Of a stretch of DNA of 45,194 bases, positions 1 through 10,873 are shown piece by piece. The notes under the pieces are model-generated. The model searched no databases. It was not told where the DNA came from and saw only the letters and a list, made by a program, of their open reading frames with translations. The DNA lies in assembly GCA_051453625.1 (NCBI GenBank), contig JBOZIK010000001.1, forward strand, positions 268,963,706 to 269,008,899, given 5' to 3'. The stretch's first letter is position 1. The number at the start of each line of letters is the position of its first letter. This stretch comes from Welwitschia mirabilis. Its lineage: Eukaryota; Gnetophyta; Gnetopsida; Welwitschiales. The position numbers and the translations under genes were made by a program.

Positions 1-134
1 CTTATATTCTTGTGACTCTTCTCATTCCACCAAATCTCGATTATCAATAGGACTCTGCTCCTTCTTTTCCCTCACTTTCATTCTATAGATAACCTTTTAC
101 TACCGATCCTTGGAGTTGGAAAAGCCTTGAATAC

Positions 135-640
135 TAGTAAAGATCTTGAGTTCTTCTTGAGAATCGGTATGGTTCCTTTACTTTTGTACTTTCTTATTGG
201 TCCTTTTTATGCATTCTGTATTGAGATTATTATGTTTATGTATGGTTCCACTCCTTCGTACTTTCTCGTTGACCCTTTATTATGCATTCTATATCGAAAT
301 TATTATGTGTATGTATGGTCCCTTACCTTCTTTCTTTTGTAATGGTCCTTTCTTATGCATTTGGTATTGAAATCGTTATGTGTATGTATGGTTCCTTACC
401 TTCATGCTTCCGTGTTGGTCCTTTCTTATGTATTCTATATTGAAATCATTATGTGTATATATGGTTCTGTACTTTGTGCTTCCTTAATGTTCCTTTCTTA
501 TGCATTCTATTTTGAAATCTTCATGTTATACATGATCCTATACTTTTGTATTTTCTTCATGGTCTTGCTTATGCATTTGTTACTGAGATCGATGTGTATT
601 TATATTCTTGTATGTTGAATGATAAATTATGTGATGCTTG
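135..640. repeat. 73-bp tandem repeat array, about 6-7 copies
   Basis: Six copies of a unit opening with TATGCATTCTATATTGAAAT begin at 208, 281, 354, 427, 499 and 570, so the period is 73, 73, 73, 72 and 71 bp. A weaker partial copy precedes 208. Each unit also carries TATGGTTCCTTAC and TTGGTCCTTTC. Because 73 is not a multiple of three, the open frames running through the array (127-342 and 355-618) are repeat artefacts. Setting and composition suggest a non-coding part of an LTR retrotransposon, but no LTR border was found here. Confidence 0.85.
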
Positions 641-862
641 AATAAGACAAACTTTGTGTTAATACATGTTTCATCTTCATTACTCTCTTTTCTTGATATC
701 TAAAATTATCTTTTTTAGAATGAAATAAAAATTTGTGATTGATTCCTATTGTATTGACTTGTCATCTTGTGATTGAAATCTATGATTAAGGTGTTATGTT
801 ATGATGAAACCTATCTTTTTTTTCATGATATCATTTTATTGGACCTATGGTTATGGGTTTTC

Positions 863-1200
863 CACAGATCGCCGAACGAGGCAGTGGACTTTACAGATCG
901 CTGAATGAGGCAGTGAAGAGAGAATCCCACAGATCGCTGAATGAGGCAGTGGGAATATTATATTACCATAGATCAACAAATGAGGCAGTGGATTTCACAG
1001 ATCATCAAATGAGGCAGTGAAGTTAATGATGATTGAGATTTTATATATGCATATGAGTACCAAAGATCACTAAATGAGGCAGTGGGCTTCATAGATCGCC
1101 GAATGAGGCAGTAAAGTTAAATATTATATGACAACCACATATCGCCGAATGAGGCAGTGGGCTTCACAGATCACCGAACGAGGCAGTGAAGTTAATGATG
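863..1200. repeat. Nine-copy CAGATCGCCGAATGAGGCAGTG interspersed array
   Basis: Nine copies of a roughly 22-bp motif begin near 863, 893, 928, 967, 996, 1061, 1090, 1137 and 1165. The last six form pairs: the first member ends GCAGTGG and leads into a TTCA-type spacer, and the second ends GCAGTGAAGTT or GCAGTAAAGTT. The GAGGCAGT core is constant. The three CpG sites in the longest form vary between CG, TG and CA. The array is non-coding and probably belongs to a retroelement LTR or leader. Confidence 0.85.
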
Positions 1201-2306
1201 ATTATATATATGATATTTGATATTCTTGTTCATAACCATGAGTTCATTATTTGTGTATGTCTTAGATTTTTTGAAAGTCTTGAACTTTTACTTATTATCT
1301 TGATTCTTAAAGTATCTTATAAAAAAACCTATTCTTGCCTAGGCCATACTAAGGGCTATAAGATTTTCACGGTTTTCATCCCATATCTTTTTGTAATAGG
1401 TGATAAATCTAGAGTTTAATTGTTGAGATGGAATGAATTTATGATGGATCATTGGATCTATAATGATGGAAAAATCTCCTGATTATTATGTCTTATTGGG
1501 CTATTGGAGTTAATTATCTAATTACATGAATAATCAATATGTTAATTGTCATTTTGATGAGAGAGAGAGAGACTCTATTTGATCATAATTGTGGCTTGCA
1601 TTTTTATATGGAATAATGATTTTCCTTCTTGAAATAAAATTTGTTTATTGGAGGTCATACCTTCTAGATGAAATTTGTTAAAATCTTGAATTTCTATCCA
1701 TGTATGTGAAATATTATATTAGATACCAAATTGGAAGATTGTGGATTCTTAGGTATCTTTTTGAAATAGACCTGAATTTGTGCATTATTATTATATTGTA
1801 ATTGAAAACTTACATTGAAAATTTTATTAGAAAACCTTGAAAGATTTTATGATAAGTTAATGTTTTCTTGAATCTATTAGAAGTTTGTAATGAATCCTCT
1901 GATAAAATTCTTTAAAATATGGATAAGAGACTTTCCCTCCTTCCCAAAGGAATTTAAATCCCAAAAAGAAAGGAATTACTTTTCCTCTTGAATAGAAAAG
2001 TCCCTCTTAAAAGCTAACTTAAGATATCATGGAGGATAGGATCACCTTAAAGAGAGACATTATTAAGGAAGTTACAAATTCTTGATATGGATGTTATAAA
2101 AAGTAAGTTACAAATTCTTGAGATGGATGTTACAATTTTATTTTATTTTATCAATAATAAATAATGTTCGTAAGTTTAAAATAAGAAAATTGAGTGCTAT
2201 ACTTTGGGTGTTAAAGTATCCAAGTAAGTTTGAAGTTTTCAACATTAGTATTTTTAGAGCTTATTTATTTCGTATATTGAAAATACAAGATAAATTAAGA
2301 GGAAAT
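1201..2306. other. AT-rich unassigned DNA
   Basis: No gene or clear element was recognised. The segment at 2200-2240 (GGGTGTTAAAGTATCCAAG then TAAGTTTGAAG) resembles the LTR-end region at 4132-4175 without the primer-binding site, so this stretch is probably related retroelement DNA. The open frames at 1186-1419 and 2118-2315 have no recognisable protein content. Confidence 0.5.
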
Positions 2307-2644
2307 TTTAAATAGATTTTTATTTTCTTAAATGGCCTAGTGATGTATTAGAAACATTTAAAGGTATTAACTAAGGAATCTATTAATAGAAAGAAAAAGA
2401 GTGGTTACAAAATTGTAACGGCGACNNNNNNNNNNNNNNNNNNNNNNNNNNNNNNNNNNNNNNNNNNNNNNNNNNNNNNNNNNNNNNNNNNNNNNNNNNN
2501 NNNNNNNNNNNNNNNNNNNNNNNNNTTTAAATAGATTTTTATTTTCTTAAATGGCCTAGTGATGTATTAGAAACATTTAAAGGTATTAACTAATGAATCT
2601 ATTAATAGAAAGAAAAAGAGTGGTTACAAAATTGTAACGGCGAC
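2307..2644. repeat. 119-bp duplicate on both sides of an assembly gap
   Basis: Bases 2307-2425 and 2526-2644 match over 119 bp with one visible mismatch (AAGGAATC versus AATGAATC). They directly abut the 100-N gap at 2426-2525. This is what two overlapping contig ends joined without merging look like, so the duplication and the gap are probably assembly artefacts. Confidence 0.85.
2426..2525. other. Assembly gap, 100 N
   Basis: A run of exactly 100 N, the usual placeholder length, flanked by the duplicate described at 2307-2644. Confidence 0.99.
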
Positions 2645-3290
2645 CTTTTTTTCTACCATTTGTTCTTTTATCGTTACATCACGAAGGCATCTATTAAATA
2701 AAAGAAATGACTCATTTAAAATGTAACTGCCATTATATTATAATGATTTTTAGCACTGCATGATTAGTTTTTTTACAAGCCCGCGTGTTTTCTTTTCTTC
2801 CNNNNNNNNNNNNNNNNNNNNNNNNNNNNNNNNNNNNNNNNNNNNNNNNNNNNNNNNNNNNNNNNNNNNNNNNNNNNNNNNNNNNNNNNNCTTCCTAAAA
2901 ATTTGAAGCCATTTGTATTAGGAGTTAATTTAGTCCTCCTAAGATTAATTCAAAATCATGAGGTTAGAAGACCTATTAAAATTAATTTAATGTTAATAAG
3001 TTTAAAGCTAGAATAATTAAGAGCATTAAGTAAAAAGCTATGGCAACGTTTAGGGGAATTCACATTAGAAAGTGGATGTTAGATAAAGGGAAAATTACAG
3101 AAACCTAACAACAATATTTCTTTTTACCATTTATTCTTTTATTATTACATCAAGAAGACACCCATTAAATAAAAGAAACGGCTCATTTAAAATGTAACTG
3201 CCATTATATTATTATTGATTTCAACAACACATAATTAATTTTCTTATAAGCCTGTATGTGTCCTTTTTCTCCCTTCTGCATGGTTAAATT
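2645..3290. repeat. Diverged direct repeat, about 160 bp, 470 bp apart
   Basis: The sequence from about 2645 to 2801 (TTTCTACCATTTGTTC, TTACATCACGAAGGCA, TTAAATAAAAGAAATG, ATGTAACTGCCATTAT) recurs from about 3115 to 3285 with substitutions. The copies flank an 89-N gap. They could be internal LTR duplications or remains of two related elements. Confidence 0.7.
2802..2890. other. Assembly gap, 89 N
   Basis: A run of 89 N. Both flanks carry a short CTTCC (CTTCTTCC before, CTTCC after), which is too short to prove an overlap. Confidence 0.99.
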
Positions 3291-3429
3291 TCTCCTTAAC
3301 CTCTATATTTCTCTGTAAAATTTTAGATGTGGTTATCTTTTGTAATGTAATCTTATTTGCCTTTTCACATCAATGTTTTTCTTTCTCTTGTGCATCAGCA
3401 GGTCGTCCCTCTTCAAGAAACATATTCTT

Positions 3430-3930
3430 TTCTTTATCGAAATTAAAAACCATCTTTTTGATCGATAAAAGTTTAAAAATCTCAAATGTAACTTTTAAAA
3501 TATCTTTTCATAGATCTGAGCTTAATCTGTACCCTTTAAGGTAAAACCTAGGTGTTTCCAGTCAAAAACGTAGTCTCTTTTATCATTCTTCAATGTTTCA
3601 GCTTACTATTTCGAATTCTTATTTTCTTTAAAAATCTAAAAAAGGCTTAAACATAACTTTTAAAACATCTTTTCATAGATATAAGCTTAATCCATACCCT
3701 TTAAGGTAAAACCTAGGTGTTTCAAGTCAAAAACATAGTCTGTTTTATCATTTTACAACGTTTTAGTTTACTGTTTTGAAAATCTTATGTTTTTAAAAAT
3801 GTAAAAATAGCTTGAATGTAACTTCTGAAATGTCGTTTTATAGATCTAAGCTTAATCCATGCCTTTTAGGATAAAAATGGAGTGTTTACAATCAAAACCA
3901 CACTCAATTTTACCATTTGCTAATGTTTTA
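3430..3930. repeat. 165-bp tandem triplication
   Basis: Three diverged copies carry the anchor ATAGATCTAAGCTTAATCC at 3510, 3675 and 3840, exactly 165 bp apart. All contain a GTAACTTTTAAAA-type segment before the anchor. Copies 1 and 2 also share AAGGTAAAACCTAGGTGTTT and ATAGTC or GTAGTC after it, and copy 3 is more diverged. The array lies just upstream of the primer-binding site at 4144, so it may sit inside a long retrotransposon LTR. Confidence 0.85.
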
Positions 3931-4155
3931 AATCACTAGCGCCATTTAATGAATGAATAACGTAAAACAGACTAAATAAATTAAGTAATTTTATTTAATG
4001 ATTAAATTAAATTGTATATTATATAATTTTATTAGACTAATATTAAGTCTTTAGCTTTAGATTTAATTATATAGAGAGGTTTTATAATTTAGATACTAAA
4101 GCGAGTTCAAATTTTTCAACTATAGAAGTTTGGGTGTTATTTTTGGTATCAGAGC

Positions 4156-5919
4156 TCCAGTAAGTTTGAATGATTTTTCAACTTGGGAAGTTTATGAAGA
4201 TTTTGGAATTATGAGATTTTGGAGTGTTACAAATATAGACTTCTTAAGCATCTAAAATAAGGTCTTCAACCTTTGTTCTAAGTCAATAAGGCTTGAATGT
4301 CCTTTAGGCGATCTTGTGTTTGTTTATCATTAAAAATTATTCATTCTTATTTTTCTTCTTTGTTCACTAATGACAAAGGGCAGATAGTAAATAGAACCAT
4401 AATGTAGAATGAGCTTAGCAATTTTTGTAAGCCATTTTTTATGAAGGATGTGTTGTATAATTTGTTTGGCATTAGCTTTTAAGAACTCTGAAATGCAATA
4501 TGGGGGTATTACTATTTCATCTATAACCAAGGCCAATAATACTTAGTAAGACTTTTAGAAGTGTTATTTTGGAAAACTCTTTTACCATCTCATTATTACT
4601 ATCACTTGTAATTACATGTTATTTTCTATAGTTATCATGTTAACAATGCATCGTGAATGTAATAGAAGGTATAAAGAAGGCTCCATGAATAAGCACAAGT
4701 AATTTCTATTATCTAGGTCCATATTTTTAAGCTAAAATCTAAGTATATGTGGTAGCCAATGTGTTGTTAAAAAATACTATTAGCAATTTTCTCAAATTTT
4801 AACATCTCAGACATGAAAAAAACTTTAACAATCATAGTAAACTCTTCTTTATAAGAAATCACATTGTGAGGAGCCACAACACTTTGTTCAAAAATTATTT
4901 TATGGAACTCTATTCAGTGATGTGATTTTTTTTTTAATGAGAAATTGAGAATCTTTAAACACCACATTAATGATATTTAGATACCACTAAGAGAAATTTA
5001 GATGCCCTCATAAAAATGTAGAAAAATATGCAGTTGATTAAAATGCATTCTTCAAGAACCATCATATACATTCAAGACTTAAGATCTCCTCATGGGTAAT
5101 TTATTTGATAAGTCTTTTCCTCAAGCCTTTTAAGATTTTGCAATTAAATTATTTATTGGTAAATTTACTTTTCAATATGAAAGCATTAGGCTAATGAGAT
5201 CTAGCAAATGTTAAACTTTATTTATTCTCATACTTCTATGTTCAATTTGATTTCTTTTAGCTATTCCACAAGAGTTAAATTCTTAAACTTTCCTCTCATG
5301 TACATTATCATGAATTTATATTGTGTAATGTAAAATTTTGAAAGCCTTATGTGTTATCTGAGATGGGAGGTTAGTCACTATTTTTCTTTTCTTATTTTAT
5401 AAGAATACCCACATTGATTTCCTTCCCACTTTTTGATTTTACATCTTACTCTGAATGGTTCTATGCAAGCCATAAATGACTTGTATCATTTTTGTTAAAG
5501 TCTTACTTGGAAGGCTTATTCATGAAGGCAAAGATAGTAACATCATTAATCTCCAAAGCTTTCAACTAAAGAACTATATTTAAAGGATTGCAATGCTTAA
5601 TTTCAAGAACCCCTAAAATTGAAAGTTTCTTAAAATCTTCTTCAGTATAAACTCAAAAATAATTTTGTTGTTCTTCATCAAATACTTAAAGCATGATTGA
5701 AATATCTCAGTAATATCTGTCACTAAAATGACTTGCACTAAATGATTTAAATATTTAGCCCATAAGAAGTACTCATTAAAATAATCAAATACAATATAGA
5801 CACATTTATCTTTTGGACTTGCTTATTTGTAAGAAGAATGTAAAGACAAATATTATATATTATGCTATCTAACTTAGCATGCTTTTTTATATTTACATTT
5901 TTTATTTGTATACATGCAG
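4156..5919. other. AT-rich unassigned DNA
   Basis: No protein family was recognised on either strand. A second LTR-end-like string, GGAGTGTTACA, occurs near 4221-4231. The open frames at 4330-4536 and 5747-5935 are short and have no recognisable content. Confidence 0.4.
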
Positions 5920-6164
5920 GTAGCCCTAAGATCATTCACAAACACATAAAATCTTCAAACATTCTTTTGGATTCTAAATTTGAAGCCAAGGTTCATTTCT
6001 TGCTTCTATCTCTTATTTACTTCTTGAATAGCGTCTTTGAATAGCTTTAACCAATCTATCCATAATAGGTTATTGACTTTGGTCTTGTAAAGATTGCTTT
6101 AGAAGTATTCACTCATGTTTCTACTATAGTAGTGGACATGTTTGGGTATGAAAATATTTTGATC
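5920..6164 (+). pseudogene. PERK-type receptor kinase pseudogene fragment (two exons)
   Basis: After an acceptor-like TACATGCAG, 5923-5990 reads SPKIIHKHIKSSNILLDSKF followed by EAK, matching the catalytic loop of plant receptor-like kinases (family form IIHRDIKSSNILLD). A 78-bp intron follows (GT at 5991, AG at 6067-6068). The next exon, from 6069, reads VIDFGLVKIALEVFTHVSTI and then a decayed FGY, matching the DFG loop and activation segment of proline-rich extensin-like receptor kinases (PERKs). The intron lies at the EAK/V-x-DFG junction, where, as I recall, PERK genes have one. The catalytic HRD is HKH, so the aspartate is lost. The C-lobe after FGY and all upstream exons are absent. It is therefore an unprocessed fragment, copied or captured as genomic DNA. 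Another RLK subfamily is possible. Confidence 0.8.
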
Positions 6165-6315
6165 ATTTCATTTATTAAAGAGTAGCAAGAAATTTTTATA
6201 ATTTGGGATAGAATATATGCATGTGGAAAATTTAATCATTTCATTTATTAAAGAGCAGCTTAACTGATGTATGAATTTGAAAATTTTTATATTTTGTGAT
6301 AGAATATATTCTTTT
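6162..6315. repeat. Two-copy repeat, about 75 bp
   Basis: ATTTCATTTATTAAAGAGTAG with a following AATTTTTATAATTTGGGATAGAATATAT recurs as ATTTCATTTATTAAAGAGCAG with AATTTTTATATTTTGTGATAGAATATAT. It begins where the kinase similarity stops, so it may mark the break of the pseudogene. Confidence 0.7.
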
Positions 6316-7937
6316 ACTCAAGTTGTAATAATGCATTATGAAGAGTAGCTGGTTGGGTTTAATTTGAGATGATTATACTCTTAGTTTTAACTTATACATA
6401 CAACTGATATTTATTTCATTCAATGTTATGTAAGGAAAGCTAGTTGTAATTATATATTTATATACAACTTAGATATTTGAAGCATATTGTATGATCTGTT
6501 TGAATAATTGACCTCATAATAAAACTAGTTATTTTAGAAATACTTTTCATATAATTGAAAAATTCTCCATGAACTCAGCATTGTACATCATGTAATATAT
6601 GGTTTTATACATTTAAATATCTATATAGTTGTTCATTACGTTAACTATCTTTTAGGATGTATTAAAATATTTTGTTTTGCATCTACCAATAATATTACAA
6701 TTAAGGTGCATAACACATATGGTACTTGTTTGTAATGAGATGCTACACTATAAAAAAGAATCATCTCTTTGTTCTTTCAGGATGGATTGATTATATATTA
6801 TTGCCTGATTTATTTTCACAAATCCAAGATGGAATTTTATTCTAAGGTAATTTCTAATTATTCATGTTTTTGATTTTAGAAAAATAGATTATGTTTGACT
6901 ATGATTTAAGTCATGGCATTACTCGATTTTCTTTAGGTCAACATCTAAATCAGTCATGTTTATGTATCTATAAATTTTCAAAGTGTCTTATGAGCCCCAT
7001 CATTTGAATAATCACTTGTTCTATTTACAAACTCCCTCACTTTATATGAGAACTATGCTTCATTATCATTCTTATCATCCTTATCTAATGAGTTGGTTTT
7101 AAGAATTATATTTCTTGATTCATTTATGTTAGTACTAAATCTTCATTTAGAGACAAAATAACTTACATAAGTAATTTAAAGGCAAAATAGATTTTGTATT
7201 AAAACTTAAATTATCAAGAGGAGAATGAAGAAAATGTTAAATAGTAGAAGATAACCATAAGGTCCCATTTTTATTTAAGGCCTTCCATGAGATACTAGAT
7301 TTTCGTTTTATCACTAACCAAAAATGAAAATGAATGGTGAGTATTTTTATTATTGAAGCCTTCCTTTTTTTAATTATCATCCAAAGCCCTATGCTTATAA
7401 TTAGTCCTTAGTAGTGATTGTTTGGTTGAAGCATCATTAAATATGTAAAGTATACTTGTCATACATTATTAATGTAACAATCACAGATTCTTCATCTTCT
7501 ATTATAGATTTTGATTTATTAAAGTCTTCATTAACATATAAAATGCCATTCATTTTGCCTCTTTCTAAAGATATACAAGCTAACCTCCCTTCCACTATGT
7601 GATGAAATACATTATGTATCTTCTCATATCGACTTTTACAACATAAGCATGATTGAAAATAGTATATTCAGAGAATGTTAAGACATTCATAAATACATAT
7701 ATGGGATTTTCATTAATTAAGAAACAAGGATTAGAATTGCATTTCATTTGTGATCTTGTGTTATCAAAACAAAACTCTTCATAGATATTGAACTTGTCTA
7801 ATTTGTGGAATTTACAATTTCAACATTCTTCCATGTAAAGATGGATTACATAATCTTCTACTTAAAGGAATGTTATTTTTAAAGCCTTGATTTTTATCAT
7901 AGCATAAACAATCCCAAGGCTTCATCATACATGCATG

Positions 7938-7981
7938 CATCAATCACTATATCCAAATGCATCAATTACTATATCTGAATG
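7938..7981. repeat. 22-bp tandem duplication
   Basis: CATCAATCACTATATCCAAATG is followed directly by a near copy, CATCAATTACTATATCTGAATG. It is a simple slippage-type duplication inside the putative CACTA element. Confidence 0.8.
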
Positions 7982-8254
7982 AGATCTAATTAATAATGTA
8001 AGTTTACTAGAACTTTTTTCTTTATACTCTTCCATGAAAATTTCCCATTTGATCTATCCATTTTTTTAATCTAACATCTTTCATCCACTCTACTATCAAC
8101 ATTTTAGCCAGGACCATATGACTCAAAAATGAGCATTTAAGGTATTCACTAGAATCATAAATTTTACTAAGCTTTTTTATATAAGAAGTAAATCCTTCTT
8201 AGACTTTGATTTCATATTCTATATTATTCAATGTAAAAACCTTTTTTATTTGAT

Positions 8255-8615
8255 GAATATTGAAGTTTTATGATGGCTATTAGCCATCATGATTATGAAG
8301 TTTTATGATGGTTATTAGTCGTCATTAAACTAGAATTTTATAATGTCTATTAACCATCATTAAACTCTAATATTATGATGATTATTAGCCATCATGAATC
8401 TAAGTTTTCATGATGGTTATTATCTGTTATGAATTTGGAATGTTATGACAGCTATTAACCATTGTAAATCTATAGTTTTGTGATGGTCATTAACTATCGT
8501 GAATATGGAATTGTATAATGATCATGACAATTTTTAGCCATCATTATTTTTACCTTTTATGATAGCCACATGATGGCATTTATGATGGTTATAAGCCACC
8601 ATAAAAAAATTATGA
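8255..8615. repeat. Subterminal array of hairpin-forming repeats
   Basis: About eight degenerate units of roughly 42 bp share a TTTTATGATGGTTATTAGCC type core followed by ATCATGAA. The best copy, GATGGCTATTAGCCATC at 8272-8288, is a perfect inverted repeat around ATT. Later units keep the hairpin imperfectly (GATGATTATTAGCCATC, GATGGTCATTAACTATC). Arrays of short direct and inverted repeats just inside the terminus are typical of CACTA elements, where transposase binds. Confidence 0.8.
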
Positions 8616-9499
8616 TAAAACCTATAATAATGACATTAAAGATTGTTTTTAGTGTAGTGAGAGAAAAAATTAAAGAATCATGGAAATGATAAGAGCTACA
8701 TTGTATAAAACATTTATTCCTTTCTTTCTATGAATAAAAGCTATTATTATATATGTTTATATTTAAAATAAACTTTCAAGTAAAGCTCTAAATGGAGATC
8801 TACCAACATGAATATGATTTTCATAGGAAATTTCCTATAATCATCTAAAAATACTTGGAAGAAAATGTTTCATGTACATTATACTGTAATTAAAAAAATT
8901 AAAAAATAAATCCAAAACCTATCTCATGCTTAGTTATTTAGATGAAATCAAACACTGTTGAGTATTAAACTTAACTTTCAAAAGCATCATTATTACTGAA
9001 GATATTATTTTTAATGAAACCACTATAATTTCATCCACATCATTTGATGACTTGTTTTCGAGTAAGAAAGAGATAATTAATACCTTTTGATAATGCTATG
9101 AATTAAAATTCAAATAAATCAAATTAAAAATTTTTAATATTATATTTTTCAAATTTTGAAAATAAATGATTATGCAAGTGGTGAAGAGAAAGTTTTCCTA
9201 CTATAGATGATGATGGCAAATAAAACATTGTTTTAAAACATGAATCATAAATGTCATGTTAGGGAAGACAAGTTTATAATTTGTTACATGAATGAGAAAT
9301 AATTTGATTGGAATAAAATTCAAACAAAATTCAAATTAAGCCATAAGAAGTGGAAGAACATTTATTTCTACTAATAATAAAATAATGTAGAGATGACAAG
9401 CATAGAATAAGCTATTAAGGATCCAAATTAGTAAAAGACACTACAAAAAGAGTATGATATGCTCATAAAGAATCAAACTTAGGAACTGATTAGAGTAAT

Positions 9500-10873
9500 G
9501 AAAAATTCATTTGATAAAAAAATGGGTTTTCCATATTAAGTATAATTAAAACAATCAATAAGGAATTATTCCTTATTAAAGATTTTGCATAAAAATAAGG
9601 AATTGATTACAATCAAACATTTGCACATATAAACAAATTTTGACATCATATGAATCATTGTTTTCTAAGTGGTTTAGTATAACTGTAACTTATTGCAGAT
9701 GGATATGAAATATTTATTTATAAATGAAGGTATTAAAAAAAATACTATATCTAACTCAACCTAAAAGCTTTTAAATTAAAGGCCACAAACTAAAAGTAAC
9801 AAGTCCTTCAAGCATGGTTTAAGAAAATAATATATTTCTCTTAAGTCTTCATTTCAAGAATTTAGTCATAAATATAAATTTCTATGTAAAATCACATGGA
9901 AAATACAAGAGACCTATAATATTGTTGATTTTTGTTAATGACATAATATGAATAGGGAAGCACAAAATAGAGATTAAGGAAGTAAGGGGTGTTCTTAGTT
10001 AAAGACTTAAAATCTTACACCTCAAAGCTCTTAAGTATTTGTGAGGTTTTTAAATATTACAAAAATGATAAAACAATCAAGATGTCTCAAGATAAATACA
10101 TTAATGAAATGCTTAGTAATTAGTAGTTGAATGACTATTGATGATAAAGTAATCCTATGAAGATAGGTACAAAGATATTACTTGATAAATCAACAAAAAA
10201 ATTGATTCCATGAAATTTTAAAAATTAATTAGTAAGTTTTTATGTTTGAAAAAGTCAATACTAGATATTAAATTTACTATAAATAAGCTTGTTAGACTCA
10301 TGCCTTCTTCATGTAAAACATAGATGAAGTTGGTAATGAATATACTGAAGTATTTACTTAAGTCATGAAACATGGCATAATTTTCATAAAAGGCAAAGAA
10401 ATTTTAGTTAAATACAGAAATTTATATTAGTCTAATGGCAAAGGTTGTGGATTAACCATGGGTTAAAATATTTAGTTTAATGAAAATACCATTTCATAGT
10501 TAATTCAAATATTAAAAAAAAAACTATAGTTTCTTCTACTAAAGAAGAATGTATTGCAATAGTAATTTTGTGTTATGAATTAAATCCACTAAATTTTAAG
10601 TGAGCTTCGTAAAGATCAAATTCCAATTCTCATCCATTGTAATGATAAAAGTATAATTAAAATACTATAATTCACAAAACAATAAATTATATTAAACCTA
10701 AGTTTCATCATATAATAGAGTTAGAGTTGGAAGAATTCATCAAACCAAGTTACATTAACACGTAGTGGTTCATAGCAGAGGGTGTTATAAAACCAATTAC
10801 ATGAAGAAAATTATAGCAATTCCTAAAAGATTTACAAATCAAAGTTAAAGATTTAAACTTTTAAGGGAGATTA
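9500..10873 (+). pseudogene. Decayed Ty1/copia pol: reverse transcriptase and RNase H
   Basis: Protein similarity survives across many frameshifts and stops. In order: GIDYNQTFAH (9601-9630, family GxDYxxTFAPV); NLLQMDMKYLFINE (about 9690-9730, family LxQMDVKxAFLNGE); FKNLVININFYVKSHGKYKR then PIILLIFVNDII (9858-9950, with the catalytic YVDD now FVND); MKIGTKILLDKSTKK (about 10157-10202); IKFTINKLVRLM (about 10268-10304, family xRPDIxFAVNxLSRFM). RNase H is marked by KKTIVSSTKEECIAIV (about 10520-10565, family SSTEAEYIA) and the C-terminal tail VKDLNF. The order is exactly that of copia Pol. No integrase or gag was recognised upstream, so the copy is probably 5'-truncated. It is non-functional. 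Confidence 0.85.

Larger units (their letters stand above)
2633..4155 (+). mobile_element. Possible Ty3/gypsy LTR followed by tRNA-iMet primer-binding site
   Basis: TGGTATCAGAGC at 4144-4155 is the standard plant LTR-retrotransposon primer-binding site, complementary to the 3' end of initiator tRNA-Met. The bases before it (GGGTGTTATTT) resemble a decayed ...GTGTTACA LTR end. A candidate LTR start is TGTAACGG at 2633, preceded by the purine-rich AGAAAGAAAAAGAG. The binding site is seen directly. The left border is a guess, because this span contains a gap and internal repeats. No gag or pol was recognised downstream. Confidence 0.4.
6741..8659. mobile_element. Probable non-autonomous CACTA (CMC/EnSpm-like) DNA transposon
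   Basis: The right end at 8640-8659 reads inward as CACTACACTAAAAACAATC, a plant CACTA-type terminus (family form CACTACAA-rich). The left end at 6741 reads TGCTACACTATAAAAAAG, matching except for its first two bases and a small indel. Both ends are flanked by AGA (6738-6740 and 8660-8662), the 3-bp target duplication expected for this superfamily. A subterminal repeat array lies next to the right end only. The 1.9 kb interior shows no transposase. The right end is well supported. The pairing with the left end rests on short matches and could be chance in AT-rich DNA. Confidence 0.55.

Noticed and set aside
127-618. Hydrophobic open frames that look like membrane proteins
   Set aside because: They run through a 73-bp tandem array whose period shifts frame; the T-rich units give Phe, Leu and Tyr by composition.
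9439-9450. CACTACAAAAAG, a perfect match to a CACTA transposon tip
   Set aside because: No partner end or subterminal repeats were found, and it lies just upstream of readable copia coding sequence. Chance is likely in AT-rich DNA.
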